Part shown: positions 1 through 12,086 of the stretch, in pieces
Layout of the letters: every line of letters starts with the position of its first letter
Numbering within the stretch: position 1 is the stretch's first letter
Assembly (NCBI GenBank): GCA_037102815.1
Contig: BTPP01000002.1
Coordinates: 1,488,001-1,552,000, forward strand
Direction of reading: 5' to 3'
DNA length: 64,000 bases
Source of the DNA: Neurospora intermedia
Taxonomy: Eukaryota; Ascomycota; Sordariomycetes; Sordariales; Sordariaceae
Notes under the pieces: model-generated
Told to the model about the DNA's origin: nothing
The model's input: only the letters and a program-made list of their open reading frames with translations
Databases searched by the model: none
Program-made: the position numbers and the translations under genes

Positions 1-1
1 C

Positions 2-460
2 GCCTGGGAGTTCAAGAGCATCCGCCGAAGCATGTTCCGCCTCGACCCGGACAACCACAAGAAGTTTGCCGTGTTCCACGACCTCTGGTCCAACAAGTTT
101 TTGTTTTGGGCCGTCCTGATCGGTCTCGTTAGTGTTTTCCCCACCGTTTATATCCCCGGCCTGAACCGGAACGTGTTCAAGCACACCGACATTAGCTGGG
201 AGTGGGGCGTCATCATTGGCATGTCCATCGTGTATGTGGTTGGTATTGAGTGCTGGAAGGCCGTCAAGCGCCACACGGGCATCCTGGATGACCACAAGGT
301 GCCCAAGAGCGCCTGGAGCCAGGGTGACGATGGCGGAAAGAGAGAGCGGACCATGAGCTTCTCACTTTCTAGGAGCTTTGGGAGGACCAAGAGCTTCTTG
401 GCCAGGACCATGACGAGCTCGACGGCAGGAAACCCTACTGCCGATGATCTACGGGTCTAA
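2..460 (+). CDS. ENA-type Na+ P-type ATPase, C-terminal end (partial)
   Basis: The last 152 residues of a gene that begins left of the window are read from base 2 to a TAA at 458-460. The segment starts AWEFKSIRRSMFRL and continues through FLFWAVLIGLVSVFPTVYIP, a pattern I recognise from the last membrane helices of fungal ENA (type IID) Na+/K+ efflux ATPases, such as yeast Ena1. Two hydrophobic helices are visible (about residues 37-56 and 71-87 of this fragment), followed by a basic, Ser/Thr-rich cytoplasmic tail. Known for the family: ATP-driven Na+ or K+ export across the plasma membrane, needed for salt and high-pH tolerance. The catalytic DKTG and ATP-binding domains lie outside the window, so the subfamily call rests on the C-terminal region only. 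Confidence 0.8.
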   Translation, partial: AWEFKSIRRSMFRLDPDNHKKFAVFHDLWSNKFLFWAVLIGLVSVFPTVYIPGLNRNVFKHTDISWEWGVIIGMSIVYVVGIECWKAVKRHTGILDDHKVPKSAWSQGDDGGKRERTMSFSLSRSFGRTKSFLARTMTSSTAGNPTADDLRV

Positions 461-1448
461 AGGGCGCATGTTGATGATGTCTTTTTTGACTGTTGTTGTG
501 TTGATGTTGAGTTTTTCTTTTTGCTGTTGTCGTTGTGTTTGCGACAGATACCCGGCCTCGGCTCGACTTGCGAGCACCTGGCTAACCAGTGGATGCCTGA
601 CGTCGTGGTGGTTAGACATTGCTATGCGTTTTCTTATTTTTTTTTTTTTTTTCTTTGGACAGTTCGATGTTGACGAAGATGAGAGAAGACAAAAATGAGG
701 GGAGGATTAACGAGGGCTAAAAACGAGTGTATGAATTTTCCTTTGATGTGATTCAGCTTTGATACCACGACCTTCCGGGCCTTGTTGCTCTAAGTGTTGT
801 TTTCCTGTATATAGCGAAGAGGAAGTGAAGTGAAGATACTTCATGTCGTGCTATGAAATTGAACGAGTCGTCCAAAAAACATGGAGCTTCCGTCGTTGTG
901 ATCTTGATATAACCGGTGGTGTGATGTGTACTTCTTCTGTGCTCACCTTGTGCCTGCCTGGAGATACTTGGTCCAATACAGAGTTCTATATCTTTACTAG
1001 CCGAAGAGCATGACGCTCCATGAGATTGATCAGATTGCCTAGTTCACGTCTTTTTCTTGGTGGTGTTTCCCCTCCAGTAAAGAAAAAAAAAGGGGGCCTG
1101 TTGAGACGTCGGGAGCTTATCGATAAGGAAATCAGCATCACCGGGCTCAGGGGTAGAAGTACTTTCAGTGCAGCCCTGGCCCTGGCAGGCATTCATTACA
1201 GGGCAGGCACCACGTAGCCTAGCGCTTTTCCAGCGTAACAGCGACCGGGTCCCCTGAGCCAGCCCGCGTAAAGGACACCTCGAACCTCCACTGACTGCAT
1301 GAACGCGAGCCATCTTCCATCATCGACGGTAGACACCTTTCCTCCATTCCTTACACTAGGTTCATCTCGACAATTCAATTCGATCCATTCCTTCGTCGAC
1401 AGCCGCTCGTTTTCTACATCTTCGATAATCTCGTAATAATCAGTCATC
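461..1448. other. Intergenic: ATPase 3' region and dpm1 promoter
   Basis: No gene is supported here. The stretch holds a T-run near 637-652 and an A-run near 1083-1090. The short frames present overlap one another on both strands and have no recognisable product. Confidence 0.6.
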
Positions 1449-2280
<832 letters not shown>

Positions 2281-2536
2281 ACCGGGCGAGGAATACCACA
2301 AGAAGAACAAGATGGGATTGGTCTTTCTTTCGAAATATATAAAAGCTAATGGTTGGGCTGGGTCGATGTACAAGTAAGGCTGGGATCTGGGTTGCATGGC
2401 GTTTTTGTTCTCGTTCCGCGTACATATCTTACTGGAGGGCTTCGCTAATTGACTGATGATTACGTTGAGGTTTTGGTCATGAATCATTCTGGATATTTTG
2501 CGCTCTACGCTCCAACAACACACAGCCCCAACCCGC

Positions 2537-3462
2537 TTAGCAATTCCTGCCGCCCGTCACACTGATAGTCTGTCCAGAGATGTACGAGCTCAGGGGCGAG
2601 GCAATGGCCAAGACAGCACTGGCGGCCTCAGTTGCAGAACCGGGCCTCCTGAGGGGGATATCTGCAAAGGGGACCGGTCCTCCAGTCTTCTGGGCATTCT
2701 GCTTCTGAGGAATACCCAAAGCAACCTTATGGCCATCAACCTCGACAAAAGCACCAGCTTCCTTGTTGGCCGTCAACCGAGTCTCGATGTGTCCAAAGGC
2801 AATGGTGTTCGCCCTGACACCAAAAGCCGGACCCCACTCCTTGGCTATCGTCTTGCTAAGGCCAACCACACCGGCCTTGGCCATGGCGTAGTTGAGCTGG
2901 CCGGCGTTGCCGTGCAGACCGGAGGTGGAGGAGATGTTAATGATGTTGCGTGGCTCGCCGTCCTTGACGCGGAAGAAGGGAGCTGCTTCACGGATGAGCT
3001 TGAAGGGGACAGTGCCGTGGAGGGCGATGATGGTCTCCCACTGCTTATCGGTCATCTGTTTCTGTGTTAGCATCAACAGCACCTTGTTCCCGATCAGAGA
3101 TGTTGTACTACCTTGTGAATGACAGCGTCCCATGTGAAACCAGCATTGTTCACGATTATGTGAATCTTGCCATTGCCAAACTCCGCGGCCTTCTTCACCA
3201 GCTCCTTGATGTAGTCGTCCTTGAGAAGGTCACCGGGAACAGAGATGGCCTTGCCTCCGTTGGCATTGATCCTATCCACAGTAGCTTGGGCTTTGGCGGC
3301 GTCGATGTCAGAAACAACAACCTTGGCTCCTTCATTGGAGAAGAGTCTGGCACATTCGGCGCCGATGCCCTGGGCGGCACCGGTGATGATGACTACTTGG
3401 CCGGCGAGAAGGCCTTTGGGGTAGTTGAGGTGGCTGGCGATTTGCTTTATCCTGTCCGCCAT
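2537..3462 (-). CDS. Short-chain dehydrogenase/reductase, 3-oxoacyl-ACP reductase (FabG)-like
   Basis: Exon 1 is 3462-3112 and exon 2 is 3055-2537, with a 56-bp intron. An alternative acceptor 6 bases upstream would add two residues. The 289-residue product has a classical SDR layout: cofactor motif TGAAQGIG near residue 28, NNAG near 105, catalytic serine in NISSTSG, and YAMAKAG for the Tyr-x-x-x-Lys pair. It ends in a typical SDR terminal strand, SGQTISVTGGRNC. The FabG-like name follows overall resemblance. The true substrate (acyl carrier, acyl-CoA or other ketone) cannot be read from the sequence. I see no clear mitochondrial presequence or SKL peroxisomal tail. The gene is convergent with dpm1 and divergent from the next gene. 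Confidence 0.85.
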
Positions 3463-4179
3463 GGCGAAGTGATGGTCGAGTATCCTATACTTGCTCGAGG
3501 GGTTTGTGCTAGTGACATGAACGCGGGAAACTGAAGCTTTGGTGAGAGGACCACAGGATCACCATCAAATATGTACACTACTACAACATCTTCCAGGAAG
3601 GACAAAACCCAGCCGAGGTACATCTCCAGTCGATCATCCTAGTCGGCTTCTTATTCTCCCCTACTTACCTAATACCCCGCATATTGAACTGAAGGTTGCA
3701 AATGTCATCCCATCGACGCTTAACCGTGCCCGTCTTGTGGTTCTTTTTTAGACGGAAGAGGAAGAGACTGAGCACTGGTTTTAGATATTCTTGTCCAAAT
3801 GTCTGCGGATGCGAGATACAATACCGTTCAGATTCAAAACGACTTACCATCATCCACCAGAAACTTCCCTTGTCTGAAGACGACAATACAATAGATAAAT
3901 CAAACATGCCCCTGGCCGGATCACGGCAGTTGTTGCCGTGGAAATGGTTCCCCAGAGGCCATCAGGGTGTCAAGGCACGACTCGGCACGCAACAGCACCC
4001 CTGCCACAGCGTGGGGAAGCCGCTGTGCTGCCCCGCAACCCACTGCGGGACATGCCTTCCAGCAGCGACTCCATCCGATTCCCTTGTGACAGTGACACAA
4101 TTCGCGATAAACAATACTGGATTTCAGTTAGCTCTCGACATCCAAAAACAACAAAACACCACACAAAACACCAACAGAG
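3463..4179. other. Intergenic: divergent promoters
   Basis: This is the shared upstream region of the SDR gene (leftward) and the SAC3-family gene (rightward). I see no repeat, RNA gene or credible coding frame. Confidence 0.5.
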
Positions 4180-5220
4180 ATGCAGAGAAACAAGGCCGGC
4201 AGAACGCCCTCAGGGCATCAGTTCTCACGACTCAAGCCCGCAGAGATCGATCCTTTGGCCGAATACGGCCTCCCCTCAAAGGGAGAAAAGAGGTGATGAT
4301 ACTCTTCTACCCCATCTCTCGCTCCAAGTAGCTCACCTTGCTCTTACAATGCTGACATCATCAACCCCAAACCAAACAGACTTCTGAACCATAAGACCCA
4401 AGAAGCCTACTACTCCAAAATTGCCGAGCGCTATCTGGCCTTCTGCACCGACGCCGGCGACCGCGACTCTCTCCAAAAGCAGTTCTCCCGTCTAGCTGTC
4501 GGCGAGACCACCAGCACTAACACGTCAACACCGCTTCTCCCAGCCGGCTCAACATCAACACCGCCATCCTCCTCCTCGTCCCACTCCCACGAATCTTCCA
4601 CCCCCCAACTTCCCCCACCCTCCGACCTCTCCCAAATCCTCTCCGCCCTCCGCAAGCTCCGTGAAGCCCTCGTCGCCTCCTCACGCCTCGACGACTTCAC
4701 CACACAAGTCTACCTGTTCGCCGTACGCCTCGGCATTCTCTCCTCCTCCTTCGAGACCTACCTCCCTTCTCTTCTCTACCTTCTGCGCGTTGTTCACCGC
4801 TCTCCCACGCACCCCTTGACGTCCGTCGAATACCACGAGGTTGTCTCGTACCTTGTGCTGGACACAGCCTGTCGCCGGGGCGACCTGGCCGAGGCGTATG
4901 CGCTGAGGAATCGGTATAAACTCAAAGACCCCAAAGTGGATGCTACACTCAAAGCGCTGGTGACGGATGATTGGGTGAGTTGGAGACGGACCAAGAGAGC
5001 TGTGGATGGGTATAGAGTCAAATTGATGGAGTTTGCGGAGCCGGGGATGAGAGGACATGTCCTGAAGGCGTTTGGGAGGGCGTATTTGAGTGTGGGGGTG
5101 GATTATTTGGAGGAGACGATGGGGATGAAGTGGGAGGACATGGTGGAGCGGTTTGGGGTCGGGTGGGAGTTGAACAATGGAAGGGTGGTGATTAGGAAGA
5201 TTGGGGGGAAGACGCAATGA
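4180..5220 (+). CDS. SAC3/GANP/Nin1/mts3/eIF-3 p25 family protein
   Basis: Exon 1 is 4180-4292 and exon 2 is 4380-5220. The 87-bp intron has donor GTGATG, branch GCTGAC and acceptor ACAG; the join keeps the frame and yields 317 residues. After a short basic start comes an N-terminal helix pattern (AYYSKIAERYLAFC, then DAGDRDSLQKQF), a Ser/Pro-rich low-complexity insert (about residues 75-115), then an all-helical region with AEAYALRNRYKL and a closing winged-helix-like segment ending in NNGRVVIRK. That order fits the SAC3/GANP (PCI-like) family, which includes the small SAC3D1-type proteins linked in animals to centrosome and mRNA-export functions. A CSN8/PSMD8/eIF3k relative is the main alternative. 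No function in this fungus can be asserted. Confidence 0.6.
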
Positions 5221-5761
5221 AGTGGGAGGTAGATTGGGTCGTAGTGGCGGTTGAAGTACTGGGAGGGTTATAATGCGGACGGGGGGTTGAGTTCAGGACA
5301 CAAACGGATATGAAGCCGTGGGTGGTGAAAGCCCGAGGATGGGATAAGAAGTGGATCACGGCTTGGGAGAGGTTGCGAGTTGGCGAGCGTGCTTTCTTCG
5401 TGGTGCGCTACATTTACTTGATACCCCTTTTTATTTGCTATTTCGTCTGAGGGTTTGTACAAGTCGAGGTGCAGGGCTGTTGGTTGTGCGACTACATTGA
5501 GCTCCTGATATATTCTTGTTGTCAGTTACCATTGCTTTTTTCACTTGATCAGTTGCCGTCCTACAATCCTACGAGGACAAGCAGCTTATTTTACCGACAG
5601 CACACGCGGGAGAGGGGTTGATTTGTATAACGGTACTTTATCAAAGCTGCCGTGGTATTAACATTTCATTATATCATATCTTTTGCTTCATGCATATCCA
5701 AGGTCCGTCACTTCACCATGACCATTACATTATACAGTGTTTCCAAAACCAATTTCACCCC
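5221..5761. other. Intergenic: convergent 3' regions
   Basis: This lies between the ends of the SAC3-family gene and the CFEM gene. Nothing is recognisable beyond presumptive 3' untranslated sequence. Confidence 0.5.
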
Positions 5762-6492
5762 TTAAAGAAGGGCAACGGCAGCCATGATACCACCAATGGC
5801 ACCAAGACCGGCAGCGGCAGTCTGTCTGGGGCCGGGGTTGCTGGTGTGAGTGCTGGTAGCCGCGCTGCTGGCAGCGCTCTCAATGCTGCTAACGGCCGAG
5901 GACACGGCGGCGCTGTTGGAACCAGTGACAGTAGTGGCAGCAGCGGTACCGGTACCGGTGGTGACGACGGCGGTAGCGGAAGCGCTACCACCGGTGGTGG
6001 TGGTGGCAGCGACGGTCGCGCAGGTGGCCTTGGTAGGGAAGTTTGTGGCACCGTTGTTCTTGCAGAACTATATTTCAAGGTGATGTTAGAAGCCTGATCT
6101 GACCTGCTTCGCGATGATCTGTATATGATGGAGGACGTCAAAAACTTACAGTGGAAGCGAAACCGGCGGCAGCATCAAGATCGCTGGCCGAGCACTTCGA
6201 CAGAAGGCAGCATTGGATGTCCTTGATGAAGGTCTCGTCCGTGCAGATGCACTTGGGGTCGCGACCGCAGTTACCGATGCCGTTGGTGAGGTAAGGAGTG
6301 GCACATTCGGTCTGTTTGTTTATGGGTTGTTAATAATGTTCACTCCGTACTTCAATGGACCAAGATCAAAAGACTGGAGGCGAAGAAGGTGGAAATTGGT
6401 AAACTTACAGCGCAAGGTGGGAGGTTACCAAGGTCCTGGGCAGCAGCGAAGCTGGCGAAAGCGAGGGAGAAAAGGGCAGCGGTGACCTTCAT
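5762..6492 (-). CDS. Small secreted CFEM-domain protein, probably GPI-anchored
   Basis: Three exons: 6492-6409, 6311-6150 and 6067-5762, all joined in phase 0, giving 183 residues. Introns are 97 and 82 bp with GTAAGT donors. Residues 1-18 form a signal peptide ending AAA before QDLGNLPPC. The cysteine pattern that follows (PPCATEC, then GNCGRDPKCIC, an adjacent pair in QCC, LSKC, STFC and a last Cys) matches the fungal CFEM module, with the Asp before the CxC. The rest is Ser/Thr/Ala/Gly-rich, as in wall-linked stalks, and ends in a hydrophobic stretch (AAGLGAIGGIMAAVALL) suited to GPI attachment. Known CFEM proteins act at the cell surface, some in heme uptake or host interaction. Which applies here is not visible. 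Confidence 0.88.
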
Positions 6493-8228
6493 GTTTGCGG
6501 TGTTTGTGGTGGTGATGATGATGATCGTGTTTTGGTGGTTGGGTTGGACGTTATTATGAAAAAGAGGAAACGGAGCAGGATGAATCACAAGAAGAGAGAC
6601 AAGAAAGAAGAAGTAGAATGTACAACACGAACGGGAATGGGCATTCTCGTCATATATGTCACTCTCACTCCTCCAATTGGCGATGTCCATTAAAGAGGCG
6701 CCAATCAACGCCCCTAGAGTGGTAGCGATGGCCGCGAACCCCTGGCAGCTCGCCTGGCCACTCGATCCAAGCCAGGATGGAGGAGGAGGTACCTGACCAT
6801 AGTGGTAGCACTAGTGGAAGCCAATGAGAAGCTTGAATTGAGCTAAGCAACGTGGTGAGAGATCAGGCAGCCGTTGTGTTGGAACTCGCTCGTTTCCTTT
6901 TCAAAAAAGGTTAAAATGTGTTTCTTGTGTACTGCCCCTTAAACTTTGTACACTAGAATGGAGGACGTGAGCCGTGTTACCTGGAAACCTTAACTGTGTA
7001 TATCCGATAATGTTGTGATGGAAAACAGGAAAGCAAAAGAAAGCGAACCCACAATGACCACTGGAAACTGCTGATCAGGCCCGGAGTTACTCCCTCGAGC
7101 GTCTCACCTCGTAGGGATCTTACTCATTGATAGGAGACCAGCTGTAATCCGATCTTCGGTATGATCTGAGCTTGGCTGTGTCTACTTAGCCGCAGTTTCC
7201 GCGAAGCCACAAAGGATTGTCTTTACGCATAAACCTCGGCGCAGTTTGTTCCCCGTTCTTTTTCAAATCTCGAGAATCGCAACTATCCGCAACTGTTGTT
7301 CATGAACTATCTGTGGAAAAAGCTTATAAGCAACCATCAACATCACCACTACCAGGGTGTCCACGTGCTGGGTTATGCCCTGTTCACCATCGGGGAAGAT
7401 GATGGACACCAACTCCGCTGCATACAGCGCCAATAGAATGGTGGCGAGAGCCCACAACAGACCAAAGTCAAGCTTTCAGGGGCTGGTTCCGGGGTCGGTG
7501 CAGTCCCCAGATTTCTTTGTCGCGGGTTGCTGATCATCCGAGGCTGAATCAAATATGTTGAGAAACCGCAGTCGGTCAAGATGGCGGTGGGTTGGTTCAT
7601 TTGGCTATCAAGCACTTGATGGGTGTTGACAGAGCGAACATAGCTGCCTCAATGGGAGAAGAGCGGTCGCTCGAAAAGTAAAACCAAAATCATGGCGTTG
7701 GGAACCATCACCAGATCCGGCACTCTCATGAGATTTTGGTGGCTGACATCGGCGATACTTTTCCCGCCAAGACACACAGACACTCGGTGATATTGGCCAG
7801 TAAGCTCCGAAGCAGGCGTGTGAAGAGCCCTGGAAAAGGTAACCTTGGGTTTCAACAGCTAGCTGGACGACCAGTCAGAGGCTGTTCTCATCTCCTCGAA
7901 ATTTCCACTGCCTCTTGACTGCGCCCAACTCGTTGGTTACATACCATCCACTTGTCAAAGCCAAATCAACACTTGCTTACGTGCAAAAAGACGAGGCATC
8001 TGTCGACATTCATTATCACATTTGCTTATCTCATTGTGATTTTTTTGCGGGTTTCATTGCTTCAGTTCAAATACCTTGACGGCACGAGCCGCGACCAAAA
8101 GAATCAGTCGGTTTTGATCGCGATGCCACTTACACCTTGAAAGCTTCTTGAGCTCTTTATCCAGTTTGTTACACAGCCTGAATCCTACTGATAGAGGTAC
8201 CCAGGCGTGTCAGAGACTGAGGCACAAG
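6493..8228. other. Intergenic 1.7 kb with possible gene relic
   Basis: This holds the upstream regions of the CFEM and MFS genes. Apart from a possible decayed membrane-protein fragment (7210-7860, listed separately), no feature is supported. Confidence 0.4.
7210..7860 (-). pseudogene. Possible decayed or multi-exon membrane-protein fragment
   Basis: On the minus strand, adjoining frames read like pieces of one membrane protein. One contains WALATILLALYAAELVSIIF and then VDTLVVVMLMVAYKLF (about 7450-7300), two helix-like segments. An upstream frame has NAMILVLLFERPLFSH and is closed by a TGA at about 7650, after which the same frame continues with plausible sequence to 7373. I found no convincing splice pairs that reconnect the pieces. 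It may be a relic, an unusual short gene, or chance hydrophobic translation. No family was recognised. Confidence 0.2.
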
Positions 8229-10244
8229 ATGGGTTTGGGAATTCTCGAGGACCGAGTTCTCGAACACGTCCCTGGTGTGTGAAGATATTCATAGTTTCCG
8301 ACTGGAGCCTTCAACAACTCGGACAAGCTGTGTACTAACTAGCCAATCTATTAGGGACAACACAGTATTTCGATGACCCAGAGAGACCACAATATGCCAC
8401 CGACGGCACTCACGAACATCTCAAGTGCGACCGAAGCGGCCCAGTGCCTATTGTCCTGGTCCCTCAACCAACAGATGATCCAAATGATCCCTTGAACTGG
8501 CCGCTCTGGCGCCGCGACCTCATCACCCTCGTCCTCTCCATCACTTCGGTCTTCGCCACCGCCTTAGGCCCTATCCTCGCTGCCGACACTGTACTCCTTG
8601 TCAGCACCCTGAAAGATGTCACCTTCGTCAAGGCTTCCCTCCTCACTGGTTACTTCCTCCTTGGTTGCGGCGCGAGTGCTTTCCTGTTTGTCCCATCCAG
8701 TCGCATATGGGGCAAAAGACATTTGTTTGTTTTGGGCACAATCCTTTTGATTGCCACGAGCATTTGGACAGCTGCCTCGGGCAATAAAAGCTACACGAAC
8801 TTTCTATGGTCGAGGATCTTCCAGGGCGTTGCGGCCGCCCCCTTCGAATCCCTCGTCAACGCGGCCGTCGGCGACCTGTACTTTGTCCATGAGCGTGGCA
8901 AGCGCATGGCCTTCACCAACCTGGCTGTCTTTGGCGGTGCCTTCTTCACTCCCATCCTTGTCGGCAAGATCAGCAACGACATGGGCTGGCAATGGACCTT
9001 TTGGTTTGTCGCTATCTTCTCTGGCGTGTGTCTCCCGGCTGTCTACTTGTTCTGTCCCGAGACTGCTTACCGTCGTGACCCGACACCGCGCTTCTCGGCA
9101 ACGAAGAAAGACGATGATGCCCCCACCAAAGATCGTGGGCTTGACCAGGAGCAGGAGCAGGAACTCAAACAACACCCAGCTGCTCCTTCCCACCAAACCT
9201 CCACCGACAGCACCACCGCCCCCAAGGACGAAGAACACATCCATACCGCAACGGAAGCCCCCGCCTCCGCAACTGGCGCTCCCACCTCCACCACCATCCC
9301 ACCAAAAGCCACATTCCTCCAATCTCTCGCCCTCTTCAACGGTCGCAAATCCTCCGACTCCTTCTGGAAACTCACCCTCCGGCCCCTCCCCCTCCTCCTG
9401 CACCCGGCCTTCCTCTGGGCCTGCCTAATCCAAGGCCTTCTCATCGGCTGGACCGTCTTCATCGGCGTGCTTATGGCCTTCTTCTTCATCTCCGTTCCCT
9501 TGTGGTGGGACGAAGTACAAACGGGGTACGCCTACACCGGTGCCTTTGTCGGGGCATTGATCGGCTTCGCTGTCGCTGGTGGACTATCCGATTGGTCGGC
9601 GCGGTTGATGACCAAGTGGAATGGGGGTGTCTATGAGCCGGAGTTTAGGCTGGTTTTGGTGATTCCGCAGATGGTGCTGGGGTGTGCGGGGCTGTATGGG
9701 TTTGGGATTACGTTGGATGGCATGCTGTACGGCAAGTATCATTATGCGGTGCCGTTGACTTTCTTTGGGCTGGAGGTCGCGGGGATGGTGATTGGTGCGG
9801 TGGCGGGGAGTCTTTATATTGTCGATGCTTACCGTGAGTATCTCTTCTTCTTCTTGTGCTGCTGGAGTGGTGGTTGTTTGGTGGCGAGACTTCTTTGGGT
9901 GGTGTACAGATTGCTGATTTGACTTTCGAAAAACAGGTGATATTGTGATTGAAGGCTTTACGGCGATGATCATCTTCAAGAACTTCTTCAGCTTTGCGTT
10001 GACGTTTAAGGCGTGGCCTTGGCTCATCCAAAGCAGTGTTAAAGCTGCGAAGATCTTTAATGCCTTGGGAAGTGTGCAGCTGGTTGTTTGCTTGCTCACC
10101 ATTCCGCTGTGTAAGTTGATCGAACAACTTGGAACGTGGATGGACCACTTACTGATTTCTTTTTGATGCTCAGATATCTACGGAAAGCGCTTGCGCAGCT
10201 TCTCCTATCGCCATGACATCCTGGAGCTTTGCCATTTACGATAG
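8229..10244 (+). CDS. MFS transporter, drug:H+ antiporter-like
   Basis: Four exons: 8229-8274, 8355-9833, 9937-10110 and 10174-10244, giving 589 residues. Every junction restores the frame, and exon 1 supplies the family-typical start GILEDRVLEHVPG. Before the first helix is the common fungal MFS signature NDPLNWPLWRRD. About six helices follow, then a long polar loop (about residues 225-310) rich in Asp/Glu, Gln, Thr and Pro, then six more helices interrupted by introns 2 and 3. The short cytoplasmic tail ends RHDILELCHLR. The layout fits a 12-helix proton-linked exporter of the fungal multidrug/polyamine type at the plasma membrane, but the substrate is unknown. Reading through intron 2 would end the protein early at 9922. 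Confidence 0.88.
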
Positions 10245-10573
10245 CCGGCTGGCGGCACCATTATAGTATACGATTTAATCTTTAATATGATACCCTCCTT
10301 TTCTGTGTTGTACGAAGTGATGGAAGAGAAGATGTGGAGAAGATGTTCACCAAGAATCTTCTGGGTATGAGACACTTGCAGGATTCACATACACAATCAC
10401 TCCATCCCTTACGGCCATCAACATCATTCAAAAATCTTCATTTGTTTTCATCTCAAGCGGGTAGCTGCTGTGCACTCGCTGAACTCCCCCCTTTTGCTTG
10501 CTATTTTCTCATAACATATCATGTCATCATATCAGCATCAATGTCGACAACTACGCCCACTGTCCCCTCCTAT
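10245..10573. other. Intergenic: convergent 3' regions
   Basis: This lies between the stop codons of the MFS and acid-phosphatase-like genes. Nothing else is seen. Confidence 0.5.
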
Positions 10574-12086
10574 TTAAGCCTTCTGAGTAGACGAAGTATC
10601 CGAAAAGCTAGTCTTGCCAGCCGGAACCTGGAAAACTTCACTGGGATCCTGCTTTCTCCTCTTGGTCAACCTCAGTCCACCTACGCCCAAGATCAGAGCC
10701 TGCAGACCAAGCACCACACCCAGGGTAACCATAGCACCAATAACACCAGCAACAGCATTGCTCATTCCACTGCCACTCTTAGCAGCAGAAGCAACACCAG
10801 CGGTCTCGGCAGGGTAGTAATCAGCGCACTGTCCCGTCTTCTCTCCACAAGCATCGCACCATTCCTTGCTGCCTCCCTCGAGCGCAATCTTGTTCATCTC
10901 GTTCACAAAAGTCGTCCACGGCAACTCCGTCTTGTCCTGGCCGAACAAGGGGTATACCTTGGCGGGGTTGCTGTCCGAGGCAGTACCGTTGGCGAACAAG
11001 AAACGGACAAAGACTTCGTTCTCCGAAGGAGAAGAAGAAGACGAAGTAGTAAAAAGCTCAAAGCTCATGGAGCTGGCGTAGTCGACAATGGCGGTGAAGT
11101 CTGGCGACACGGCAGGGAGCTGAGAGAGGCCGAAAAAGGAGCCGAAAGTGCCATAGGGGCCGAATTGGATGTTGAGCTTTTGAGAAGAAGAAGAAGAGAT
11201 GGAGGAGTTGAGGGTGGAGACAATGTGCGAGGCCAGGACGGAGCCGGCGACGGCGCGGATGGGCGAGGAGGCATTGTAGCCGAGACCGAACTCGTGGATG
11301 TTGGCGAGGTCGGAGAGGGTTTGGAGGTTAGAAGGGGTGAGAAGGTTGGAGGAAGGGATGGAGGCGTTGTGGATGGTGGAGACGTGGATGTAGTCGAAGA
11401 CTGTTGGCGGTTAGCTTCAGGCGAACAGGCTGAGGGGAGGAGTAAAATGAGTACGTACTGCTATAAGCGTTCTTGAAGGTGGCACTTTCGCTGGGGAAGG
11501 TTGACTCATAAACAGGCAACAAGCTCTGGTAGAACTCCTTGGTGCTCCCCAGAAGCTCGAGGTACTCCTTGCTCTGGAAATACGCCTGGCTGCTGTTTAC
11601 GGCAGCTGGACATCCGCTGTTTCCCTGCAGCCAGGCACTAGACTCGGCCTGGTTGCTACCGCGGCTCGTGACTGTCGCAGAGTTGACGGGAATGTACTGG
11701 TACCCGCTCAGAGGAGCTTCAATCGTGGTGCCATTGGCGAGCTTTTGAGAGTTGACAGAGCCAGCAGGAGGGTACAAGCCCTGGAGGAAAAAGCCAGCAC
11801 TACCCTGGAGAACATTGTCGGCGGGCGCAGTGACGGCGAGCTCAGTGAGATCGGCGAGGTCGGACGAGATGCCGTTGATGCGGGTGGAGGACTTCTCGTC
11901 GATGTAGCGGGAGCGGTACCAAGAGCCGGAGAGGTAGACTTGCTCAGCACCGAGAGCAGTAAGTTTCGTTGGAGAGTAGGCCTTGGTGGTGCGGTCACCG
12001 TGACGGCTGAAGATGTAGGCACCGAGGATGGTCTCGGCAGCCGTAGCCGCGGGGATGGTGGCGAGGAGAAGAGCCTTGGTGTGCAT
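10574..12086 (-). CDS. Histidine acid phosphatase-like membrane-anchored protein
   Basis: Exon 1 is 12086-11459 and exon 2 is 11400-10574, with a 58-bp intron (GTACGT donor, ACAG acceptor); 484 residues. A signal peptide (about residues 1-17) is followed by the phosphatase clade-2 motif, here SRHGDRT, with the candidate nucleophile His29. Several N-glycosylation sequons lie in the lumenal part. Near the C-terminus a helix (around residues 430-455, VTLGVVLGLQALILGVGG) precedes a basic tail LRLTKRRKQ, so the protein looks like a single-pass type I membrane protein. The usual HD proton-donor motif is not apparent: the equivalent stretch reads GPYGTFGSFFGL (about residues 290-301). Activity is therefore uncertain. 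Family members are extracellular acid phosphatases or phytases. Confidence 0.82.
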
